Shown here: one piece after another, positions 1 to 5,481 of the stretch
Layout: each line of letters opens with the position of its first letter
Numbering within the stretch: the first letter of the stretch is position 1
Origin: UMGS1251 sp036666555
GTDB lineage: Bacteria > Bacillota > Clostridia > Lachnospirales > Lachnospiraceae
Length of the DNA: 8,955 bases
NCBI GenBank assembly: GCA_036666555.1
Contig: JAVWVS010000046.1
Coordinates: 1 to 8,955, forward strand
Reading direction: 5' to 3'
The notes under the pieces: generated by a model
Databases searched by the model: none
What the model saw: the letters and a program-made list of their open reading frames with translations, nothing else
Told to the model about the DNA's origin: nothing
Translations under genes and position numbers: made by a program

Positions 1-65
1 ATAACGAATGTAATAAAATCGGGGTTCTGTGGATAAAACTACGGAAACTCAAGAAATGCTTCACG

Positions 66-94
66 TTGATTTTTCCCTATATTCATGCTAGAAT
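66..94 (+). promoter_or_regulatory. Sigma-A promoter of trpB with extended -10
   Basis: TTGATT (66-71), a 17-bp spacer and TAGAAT (89-94), with TG at 86-87 giving an extended -10 element. Transcription would start near 101, leaving an untranslated leader of only about 29 bases before the ATG at 130. That is too short for a T-box, a trp attenuator or a riboswitch, so no leader-based tryptophan control is visible. The ribosome binding site AGGAGGTG (117-124) sits 5 bases before the start codon. Positions 1-65 hold nothing else I recognise. Confidence 0.75.
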
Positions 95-129
95 AAAACC
101 ATTAATCAGCATTTCCAGGAGGTGTAATT

Positions 130-1374
130 ATGAATACAGATTTTTCAAATCCCTACAAAAGTTTTGAAACCTATTTGCAGAATAACCCCACAAAAGACGG
201 GCGTTTTGGTAACTACGGTGGAGCATATCTTCCACCTGAACTCATTCCTGCCTTTGAGGAAATCACGGAAGCTTACAACACCATTTGCAACAGCGCACAA
301 TTCATTAACGAACTGCGGCGAATCCGTAAGGAATTTCAAGGTCGTCCCACTCCGGTTTATCACTGTGAACGGCTTTCCCGCAAAATCGGTGGCGCTCAGA
401 TTTATTTAAAACGAGAAGACCTGAATCATACCGGTGCGCACAAGCTTAATCACTGTATGGGTGAAGGACTGCTTGCCAAATTCATGGGGAAAAAGAAACT
501 CATCGCAGAAACCGGTGCCGGTCAGCATGGTGTTGCCATTGCTACTGCTGCTGCCTATTTTGGTATGGAATGTGACGTTTATATGGGCGAAGTAGATATT
601 AAAAAGCAAGCACCCAATGTCATGCGTATGAAAATGTTAGGTGCCAATGTAGTTCCTGTCACCCATGGTTTAAAGACTTTGAAAGAAGCTGTTGATGCTG
701 CTTTTGAAGGTTATATGAGAGATTATAAAGACGCCATTTACTGTATTGGCTCTGCGGTTGGTCCCCATCCTTTCCCCCTTATGGTACGAGACTTTCAAGC
801 GGTAGTGGGTTATGAGGCTCGTGATCAGTTTAAAGAAATGACCGGATTTTTACCGGAGGCCGTTGCTGCCTGCGTGGGTGGTGGCTCCAATTCCATCGGT
901 ATGTTCACTGCTTTCCTACCAGATCCGGTTGAATTATACGGCATCGAACCTATGGGCAGAGGAGAAGGAATGGGCGATAATGCTGCTTCTATCACTTTTG
1001 GTTCTGAAGGTGTCATGCATGGTTTTTCCAGCATTATGCTTAAGGATGAAAAAGGAGAACCTGCACCTGTTTATTCCTGCGCCAGTGGTCTTGACTATCC
1101 TGCTGTTGGTCCGGAGCATGCTTATCTTCATGATTTGGGACGGGTCAAATACGAATCTGTGTCTGATGATGAATCCATGGAAGCATTTTTCCTTCTCTGT
1201 CGAAACGAAGGAATCATTGCCGCCATTGAAAGCTCTCACGCCCTAGCTTACGCCATTCGATATGCCAAAGCCCACAAAACCGGAACGATTCTGGTGAATC
1301 TCTCCGGACGTGGTGACAAAGATATCGACTATATCTATGAAAACTATGGATTGGGCGAACAATTTCAATTATAA
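130..1374 (+). CDS. trpB: Tryptophan synthase beta subunit (stand-alone TrpB)
   Basis: PLP-dependent enzyme of 414 residues, normal length for TrpB, that condenses indole with L-serine to give L-tryptophan in the cytoplasm. Visible family marks are GRFGNYGG (24-31), RPTPVY (72-77), the PLP lysine in HTGAHK (Lys105), the catalytic Glu127 in AETGAGQHG, the phosphate-binding GGGSN (250-254), GLDYPAVGPEH (320-330) with the serine-contacting Asp, and SGRGDKD (392-398). These are TrpB1-like features; the TrpB2 family has a different lysine context. It differs from typical TrpB around the active site: KLNHCMGEG replaces the usual KINN-C-GQA, and the region from about 275 to 300 is divergent. No trpA or other trp gene is adjacent: the gene has its own promoter and is followed by spore coat genes. 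Inference: it may scavenge indole, or act with a TrpA encoded elsewhere. The start is fixed by AGGAGGTG 5 bases upstream. No terminator is visible downstream. Confidence 0.95.
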   Translation: MNTDFSNPYKSFETYLQNNPTKDGRFGNYGGAYLPPELIPAFEEITEAYNTICNSAQFINELRRIRKEFQGRPTPVYHCERLSRKIGGAQIYLKREDLNHTGAHKLNHCMGEGLLAKFMGKKKLIAETGAGQHGVAIATAAAYFGMECDVYMGEVDIKKQAPNVMRMKMLGANVVPVTHGLKTLKEAVDAAFEGYMRDYKDAIYCIGSAVGPHPFPLMVRDFQAVVGYEARDQFKEMTGFLPEAVAACVGGGSNSIGMFTAFLPDPVELYGIEPMGRGEGMGDNAASITFGSEGVMHGFSSIMLKDEKGEPAPVYSCASGLDYPAVGPEHAYLHDLGRVKYESVSDDESMEAFFLLCRNEGIIAAIESSHALAYAIRYAKAHKTGTILVNLSGRGDKDIDYIYENYGLGEQFQL

Positions 1375-1381
1375 AAGCTTG

Positions 1382-1411
1382 GTATATTTTAATTCACATG
1401 GTACATACTAA
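1382..1411 (+). promoter_or_regulatory. SigE-like sporulation promoter for the coat gene pair
   Basis: GTATATT (1382-1388), a 15-base spacer and CATACTAA (1404-1411) resemble the SigE consensus known from Bacillus (KMATATT, 14-15 bases, CATACAHT), matching 6 of 7 and 6 of 8 positions. SigE is the mother-cell sigma factor that drives many coat genes, which fits the genes downstream. CATACTA also matches a SigG -10, but I see no good SigG -35. The call rests on consensus matching by eye in AT-rich DNA. Confidence 0.45.
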
Positions 1412-1420
1412 CCTTATAAT
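1393..1420 (+). promoter_or_regulatory. SigA-like promoter overlapping the sporulation promoter
   Basis: TTCACA (1393-1398), a 16-bp spacer and a perfect TATAAT (1415-1420). It would start transcription about 20 bases before the ATG at 1447. It overlaps the SigE-like element, so either or both could be real. The strong ribosome binding site AAGGAGGT (1433-1440) lies 6 bases before the start codon. Confidence 0.45.
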
Positions 1421-1446
1421 TCAAATAAACATAAGGAGGTTATGCC

Positions 1447-1632
1447 ATGAGTCAATTATCAGAAAAAGAATTATCAGCCTTGAACGAGTTACTAAACGAA
1501 GAAGACCTATTGGTCAAGAAATTTAAAATGTTAGCAGAACGAGCCCAGGATGCGCAAATCAAATCCTCATTTACAGAAATTTCCAACAAACACCAGGGAC
1601 ATTTTAATGACCTATATTCGCACTTTAACTAG
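1447..1632 (+). CDS. Small helical protein, probable spore coat-associated partner of CotF-like protein
   Basis: A 61-residue, highly charged protein predicted to form two helices (about 5-32 and 35-59), without signal peptide or membrane segment. The pattern resembles one half of a ferritin-like four-helix bundle, with acidic residues in helix one (EEDLL, 18-22) and a KHQGHF segment (48-53) in helix two. Similar short proteins sit immediately before CotF-type coat genes in many Clostridia (recalled family knowledge, not searched here). The start is supported by AAGGAGGT 6 bases upstream. The next gene begins 13 bases after this stop and its ribosome binding site overlaps the stop codon, so the two are translated from one transcript. 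Function beyond a probable coat or coat-assembly role is unknown. Confidence 0.65.
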   Translation: MSQLSEKELSALNELLNEEDLLVKKFKMLAERAQDAQIKSSFTEISNKHQGHFNDLYSHFN

Positions 1633-1645
1633 GAGGGTTCATACC

Positions 1646-1915
1646 ATGCAACAGTTATATACAGACAAAGAAATTCTCGGGGATGCCCTTGCAACAGAGA
1701 AAGCATCCACCAACAATTACAACACATTTGCAAATGAATGTGTCCATGACAATGTAAGAAATACGATCCTAAAAGTATTGGATCAAGAACACAATATTCA
1801 GCAGGATGTGTTCCAAATAATGCATGAAAAAGGCTTTTATCCTACTCCGGATGCACAAGCAAGCAAAGTAGAAGAAACAAAACAAAAATATGCCTCTTGC
1901 GCAAAGACAATCTAA
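1646..1915 (+). CDS. CotF-family spore coat protein
   Basis: An 89-residue protein matching the Coat_F pattern: a DALATEKAS segment (13-21), a Y-x(6)-EC helix (25-32), then VRNTILKVLDQEHNIQQDVF (37-56) and the characteristic short terminal motif around KGFYPTP (62-68). Proteins of this family are incorporated into the endospore coat. Two-to-three helices with E/H residues (E49-H50) recall ferritin-like bundles. The start at 1646 is chosen because AGGAGGG (1631-1637) lies 8 bases upstream; a longer in-frame reading from 1550 has no ribosome binding site and would overlap the preceding gene. It is co-transcribed with that gene. Its TAA stop abuts the stop codon of the convergent histidine kinase gene with no base between. 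Confidence 0.85.
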   Translation: MQQLYTDKEILGDALATEKASTNNYNTFANECVHDNVRNTILKVLDQEHNIQQDVFQIMHEKGFYPTPDAQASKVEETKQKYASCAKTI

Positions 1916-2887
1916 TCACTTTGGCGGCACAAACCAATCAACTGGTTTGTGCCGTAATTCAAAACAAATTCTAAATATGCCTGTTTGAAGAGCATTTACT
2001 GGTTCTTCATCTAGAATATAAGCATTTAATTCTGCTCCCATTTCTCTTGCCAGCGATTGTGCAACTGTAAGACCCAGACCTGTGCCACCTTGATTTCTAG
2101 AAGGATTCTGCATATAAAATCGATCAAATAAATGTGACACATCCTCTTCTGAAAGTGCCTTTGTATCATTTACAAATGAAATCACTATATTTTCTTTGTC
2201 TTTTTTTATAGAGATTCGCAGAAAGGTTTCTCCATACCGACCCACATTTTGAAATAAATTAAGAAATATGCGTTCTAGTGCGGCTGCTTCTCCCAACACC
2301 CATATGGGGTATTCAGGAATATCCGTTTCTATCTGTAAGTGAGCTTGTTCCAAAATCTGATAATTTCCCATAAGAGATTCTCTTAAAATTCTGGATATGT
2401 CCAAATAATTCATAGACAATTGATAATCACCTGCATTTAATCTTGCAAAATCATAAAACTGTGTCACAAGATTATTCATGATCTCCGCTTTGGATTCAAT
2501 AATATTCATGGTTTCTACCAGTTCTTTATCACATACAGCCTTATGATTCGGGGCTTTTATCAGCTTGATATATCCTAGAATAACCGTTAAAGGTGTGCGT
2601 AAATCATGACTAATATTTTCAATTTGCCTTTTAAATTCTTTTTCTCTCTTATCATATGTTTGACGTTCCTTTTGTATTTCTTCCAAAGTAGAATTAAAGG
2701 CAGATAATAATTTTTTCAAATGTTTATTTGGTACGGGTAAGTAAAGCATCTGATTTTGGGTAAGGTCCTGTTGTATATCATGGATTTCTTTTGTAATCTT
2801 CTTTAATGCATAGAGCAATGTCAGATAGCGAAAAGCAAAATATCCGCCTATCATAACTACTATAACAATTAAAATGATATCTAACAT
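1916..2887 (-). CDS. Sensor histidine kinase, single membrane segment
   Basis: A 323-residue membrane kinase expected to phosphorylate the OmpR-family regulator encoded at 4560-5243. One hydrophobic segment (about 3-27) is followed directly by a helical linker (28-90) and the dimerisation/phosphoacceptor helix, with His94 in ENISHDLRTPL. The HATPase domain has its N-box at LNLFQN (209-214, Asn214) and a G2 box GGTGLGL (267-273). The G1 position reads VNDTKAL (239-245) instead of the usual DxGxG. There is essentially no extracellular domain, so sensing probably depends on the membrane or on a partner such as the adjacent transporter. The start is supported by GGGAGG (2897-2902) 9 bases upstream; the permease stop lies 30 bases before the start, so it is probably co-transcribed. 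The last ten or so residues come from a hairpin sequence and look like an unconserved tail. Confidence 0.9.
   Translation of the reverse strand: MLDIILIVIVVMIGGYFAFRYLTLLYALKKITKEIHDIQQDLTQNQMLYLPVPNKHLKKLLSAFNSTLEEIQKERQTYDKREKEFKRQIENISHDLRTPLTVILGYIKLIKAPNHKAVCDKELVETMNIIESKAEIMNNLVTQFYDFARLNAGDYQLSMNYLDISRILRESLMGNYQILEQAHLQIETDIPEYPIWVLGEAAALERIFLNLFQNVGRYGETFLRISIKKDKENIVISFVNDTKALSEEDVSHLFDRFYMQNPSRNQGGTGLGLTVAQSLAREMGAELNAYILDEEPVNALQTGIFRICFELRHKPVDWFVPPK
1925..1954. terminator. Perfect 12-bp hairpin at convergent gene ends, possible bidirectional terminator
   Basis: CGGCACAAACCA (1925-1936), a 6-base loop (1937-1942) and TGGTTTGTGCCG (1943-1954) form a perfect stem. It begins 10 bases after the coat gene stop, and on the other strand it encodes residues 312-321 of the histidine kinase. 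Neither strand has a proper T-run after the stem, so it is not a textbook intrinsic terminator. It could still end or stabilise the coat transcript, or act in both directions. Confidence 0.5.
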
Positions 2888-2917
2888 CTCTATTTTCCTC
2901 CCCGGTCGTACCAGTAC

Positions 2918-3697
2918 TTATACTTCTTTTTTTCTCCATAATCTGATGCCCAATAATAAGAAAACCATCGTTCCACTTATACCGGATATCATACATTTTG
3001 CCATTCCTTTGGCAGTTCCCCATGCAGTAAAACTATGAGATAAATCAACTTGCATTTCACCTATTCCAAAGAAATTGGCCGGCATCCACAAAGCAATACG
3101 GTGGAATATCTCGAAACGAAATCCCAGATAATAGAAGATTTGTGGAATGGCAAACCAAATCAGAAACCAAATGATAATTCCAGTAGAGCCCTTTTCAAAT
3201 ATTCCCATACAAACAATACCTGAAATAAGTGCGGCAATGGCTATAAAAAACACAGCTGGGATTTCTGTTAATAAATCGTTCAAACTTACAGGACCAATAT
3301 GTTCCAAAAATATCATTGCACTTCCAATATAAAAAACCAGCTCAACAATTAATATGACAGAAGCCGTAACCGCAGCCACAATGCATTCTCCAATAAAAAT
3401 TTGGGTTCTGGAAATCCCAAAAGCAATGGTGTTTTTCAAATTACCATTCTTCCGATTTCCATCATAAAGAAGGAATCCTACAACTGTACCCATAACACAA
3501 AACATCATTGGATTTGCCACCAAATTTGAATAAGAAAAGGATGTAGTATCATAAGGAAAACTAGCCCCATCTATAATTCCCATACAACCTAATACCGCAT
3601 TTAGTAAACAGGACAAAAAAGCTAGAATAAAAGTAAAAAAGTAAATTCCTTTGTCATGGGAGATCCGATACATCTCGCTTTTCACGTAATTCATCAT
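2918..3697 (-). CDS. ABC-2 type permease subunit (BcrB/LanE-like)
   Basis: A 259-residue integral membrane protein with six hydrophobic segments (about 17-41, 60-79, 103-131, 143-166, 171-194 and 232-252). The segment NGNLKNTIAFGISRTQIF (84-101) is typical of ABC-2 permeases of bacitracin-resistance and lantibiotic-immunity transporters. It would form the membrane channel with the ATPase encoded just before it. Its ATG (3697-3695) overlaps the ATPase TGA (3696-3694) as ATGA, pointing to translational coupling; a second ATG follows immediately at 3694-3692. The ribosome binding site is the unusual G-run GGGGGG (3705-3710), 7 bases upstream. The substrate is not readable from sequence; a peptide antibiotic is the family-based guess. 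Confidence 0.85.
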   Translation of the reverse strand: MMNYVKSEMYRISHDKGIYFFTFILAFLSCLLNAVLGCMGIIDGASFPYDTTSFSYSNLVANPMMFCVMGTVVGFLLYDGNRKNGNLKNTIAFGISRTQIFIGECIVAAVTASVILIVELVFYIGSAMIFLEHIGPVSLNDLLTEIPAVFFIAIAALISGIVCMGIFEKGSTGIIIWFLIWFAIPQIFYYLGFRFEIFHRIALWMPANFFGIGEMQVDLSHSFTAWGTAKGMAKCMISGISGTMVFLLLGIRLWRKKEV

Positions 3698-4436
3698 ATG
3701 GATGCCCCCCTTTTCTTTAATTCCATATAATAATCTTCCAAAGAAGNNNNNNNNNNNNNNNNNNNNNNNNNNNNNNNNNNNNNNNNNNNNNNNNNNNNNN
3801 NNNNNNNNNNNNNNNNNNNNNNNNNNNNNNNNNNNNNNNNNNNNNNAGTTCTGATAAAATATGACTGGATAATAATATGGTTATATTTTTTTCTTTATTC
3901 AAATGATGAAGCAAATGACGGAATTCAATGATTCCGCTGGGATCTAATCCGTTGATTGGTTCATCCAATATTAGAAGCTGTGGTTCTGAAAGCATGGCAA
4001 TAGCAAGACCTAATCTCTGCTTTTGCCCTAGGGAAAGAGTTGCGCATTTACTTTTTCGTTTTTCCACAATCCCTGTTAATTTTAACATCTCCATTACTTT
4101 TTTTGTATCTGGGATTCCTTTTTGCATACAATAGTACTTTAATGTCTGCTCCACCGTCATATTGGGGAAAAATCCTGGTTGTTCAACCATACAACCTATT
4201 TTCTTACGAGCATTTTCTAACTCTTTTTCTCCATATTTCCCAAAAAGTTGTATTTCGCCTTCCGTTGCAAAACTGTGACCAGCTAATAATTTCAACAAGG
4301 TACTTTTCCCAGATCCATTATCTCCTATTAATCCATAAATACTCCCTTTTTTCACATGAATATCCACATGATTTAATGCAAGAAGAGATCCGTATGCTTT
4401 CGTAACCTGCTTGGTCTCTATGACATATTCACTCAT
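3694..4436 (-). CDS. ABC transporter ATP-binding protein, interrupted by assembly gap
   Basis: ATPase of a BcrA/LanF-like exporter that energises the adjacent ABC-2 permease. The 196 residues before the gap contain Walker A GDNGSGKST (38-46), Q-loop Gln86 (VEQPG), the signature LSLGQKQ (134-140), Walker B LLILDEP (154-160) with D-loop GLDPSG, and the switch His192 (SSH). A gap of 100 Ns follows. Downstream, the frame continuous with an N-filled reading gives a short nonsense end at 3717. A different frame reads SLEDYYMELKKRGASI and stops at 3696-3694, overlapping the permease start; this is the typical C-terminus of the family, so I end the gene at 3694. The start is supported by GGAGGT (4443-4448) 6 bases upstream. 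Family members are about 300 residues, so roughly 90 residues (near 270 bases) are probably missing; this number is an estimate. Confidence 0.88.
3747..3846. other. Assembly gap of 100 Ns
   Basis: Exactly 100 consecutive N characters, the conventional filler for a scaffold gap of unknown size. Its true length must leave remainder 2 on division by 3 to keep the ATPase in frame with its recognisable C-terminus, so 100 is not the real length. Confidence 0.97.
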
Positions 4437-4460
4437 TTGACTACCTCCAATTGTTTATCA

Positions 4461-4500
4461 TATATTTGTCCATAAAGTAATGACCTCATCGACAAATATA
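4461..4500. repeat. 10-bp perfect inverted repeat in the ATPase leader region
   Basis: TATATTTGTC (4461-4470) and GACAAATATA (4491-4500) are perfect inverted copies separated by 20 bases. The upstream arm on the minus strand runs from the last base of the -10 element through the expected transcription start, so this is more likely a protein-binding site than a full RNA hairpin. The 9-mer GACAAATAT also occurs on the minus strand at 5359-5351, within the spacer of the regulator promoter. Confidence 0.5.
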
Positions 4501-4528
4501 TTATATTGCTTTTACTTTGAATAAGTCA
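4500..4528 (-). promoter_or_regulatory. Promoter of the ABC transporter-kinase operon
   Basis: On the minus strand a perfect TATAAT (4505-4500) lies 17 bp downstream of a weak -35, TGACTT (4528-4523). A poor -35 overlapping an activator repeat is usual for promoters that need a response regulator. The start site would be near 4493, giving a leader of about 57 bases before the ATPase ATG. Confidence 0.6.
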
Positions 4529-4556
4529 TAAAGAACTTTTAAAGAAGTCATAAAGA
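4513..4556 (-). promoter_or_regulatory. Tandem 11-bp direct repeats, likely response-regulator operator
   Basis: Minus strand: TCTTTATGACT (4556-4546), TCTTTAAAAGT (4545-4535), TCTTTATGACT (4534-4524), then a weaker TATTCAAAGTA (4523-4513). Copies one and three are identical and the middle one shares 8 of 11 bases. The 11-bp period puts each copy on the same helix face, the usual layout for OmpR-family dimers. The array runs into the -35 of the promoter and lies between the regulator stop and the ATPase gene, so autogenous control of the transporter-kinase operon is likely. Confidence 0.65.
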
Positions 4557-4559
4557 TTT

Positions 4560-5243
4560 TCATAAGAGTTTAAAACCAATACCATATACCGTTTGAATGT
4601 ATTCTTCCGTAGAATCAATTGCCTTTATTTTCTTTCTCAAGTTACTGATGTGAACATTGACGGTATTATTTTCTCCGTAATACCCACCTTGCCATACCAA
4701 TTCGTACAGACTGTCTCTAGAATATACTTTCTGGGGATTTTGCATAAGCAGAAAAAGAATATCATACTCATGTGCAGTTAACATCAGTTCTTCCCCATCC
4801 AGCATTACTTTTCGTGACAATGGGTAAAACTGCATTTTCTTATAACTCAAAATCTGTTTTAAATCACTTTCTTTTCCAACATTTCTTAAACTTACTTGCA
4901 CTCTTGCAATTACTTCCTCTGGCTCAAATGGCTTTGTAATATAATCATCTGCCCCATTTTTTAATAGTTTCACCTTATCACCCAAGGAATTTATGGCAGA
5001 TATTACCAAAACCGGCACGCTGCAATGTTGGTTTTCTCGAATATTTCGTAACAGTTCTTCACCAGACAAGCCTGGCAGCATAAGATCAAGTAAGATTAAA
5101 TCTGGAATATCTTTTTCTAACAATAGTTTTGCTTCGGTACCCGAAAATGCTTGTATCGTGTCATAGCTGGCTTCTTTTAATATCTTAACCAACAATCCAT
5201 TTATATCTGCATCATCTTCTATAACCAATATTTTATATTGCAT
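4560..5243 (-). CDS. OmpR-family response regulator
   Basis: A 227-residue DNA-binding regulator. The receiver domain (1-120) has the acidic pair Asp10-Asp11 (VIEDDADI), phosphoacceptor Asp53 (LILLDLMLPG), Ser82 and Lys104 (YITKPF). The winged helix (about 128-227) ends in the typical VNVHISNLRKKI and YIQTVYGIGFKL segments. The start at 5243 is preferred because AGGAAGGA (5258-5251) is 7 bases upstream and the receiver begins immediately (MQYKILVIEDD). An in-frame ATG 21 codons earlier (5306) has only a weak ribosome binding site and would add an unconserved extension. The partner is most likely the kinase at 1916-2887, on the far side of the transporter genes. It probably controls the repeat-bearing promoter directly downstream of its stop. 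Confidence 0.93.
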   Translation of the reverse strand: MQYKILVIEDDADINGLLVKILKEASYDTIQAFSGTEAKLLLEKDIPDLILLDLMLPGLSGEELLRNIRENQHCSVPVLVISAINSLGDKVKLLKNGADDYITKPFEPEEVIARVQVSLRNVGKESDLKQILSYKKMQFYPLSRKVMLDGEELMLTAHEYDILFLLMQNPQKVYSRDSLYELVWQGGYYGENNTVNVHISNLRKKIKAIDSTEEYIQTVYGIGFKLL

Positions 5244-5340
5244 TTTAAATTCCTTCCTAAATAGATTCATTGCACTGCTATCATCTTCTGCATATATCAC
5301 TACCATGCTCTTTTAGCCACCCATATGTTCCTTTTTAATT

Positions 5341-5369
5341 ATTATATAGGATATTTGTCAAAATGTCGA
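5341..5369 (-). promoter_or_regulatory. Sigma-A promoter of the response regulator gene
   Basis: Minus strand TCGACA (5369-5364), a 17-bp spacer and a perfect TATAAT (5346-5341). The spacer contains TTGACAAATATCC, whose GACAAATAT is shared with the inverted repeat near the transporter promoter. The start site would be near 5334, giving about 90 bases of leader before the ATG at 5243. In the rest of 5244-5440 I recognise nothing further. Confidence 0.65.
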
Positions 5370-5440
5370 CCAACGATCCTGCTGAAAAGCTGTGCAATTT
5401 CTCGCATTCTGCATATCAAAACAAATAGTCTCTATTTTAA

Positions 5441-5475
5441 AAAGAAGGGGAACGGCTTACCCGTCCCCCTTCTTT
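5441..5475 (-). terminator. Intrinsic terminator of the surface protein gene
   Basis: AAAGAAGGGG (5441-5450) pairs with CCCCTTCTTT (5466-5475), and ACGG (5452-5455) with CCGT (5461-5464), around one mismatch and a 5-base loop: 14 pairs. On the minus strand the stem is followed by TTAAAAT, extending the T-rich 3' arm into a TTCTTTTTAAAAT tail. It starts 6 bases after the surface protein stop and insulates the regulator gene from that transcript. Confidence 0.85.
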
Positions 5476-5481
5476 CTCGTC

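Noticed and set aside
1375..1446. A terminator between trpB and the coat genes
   Set aside because: No stable stem with a following T-run can be drawn in these 72 bases.
1550..1645. Upstream extension of the CotF-like gene
   Set aside because: It overlaps the preceding coat gene, lacks a ribosome binding site, and the Coat_F similarity begins after 1646.
3717..3746. The end LLWKIIIWN as the ATPase C-terminus
   Set aside because: It exists only because 100 Ns were inserted; the alternative frame gives a family-typical end and an ATGA overlap with the permease.
5244..5306. A 21-codon N-terminal extension of the response regulator from the ATG at 5306
   Set aside because: The ATG at 5243 has a clear AGGAAGGA site and starts directly with a normal receiver domain; the upstream ATG has only a weak AGAG before it.
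5313..5324. A three-codon upstream reading frame (M-G-G-stop, minus strand) after AAGGAAC in the regulator leader
   Set aside because: Too short to distinguish from chance, and no attenuation hairpin follows it.
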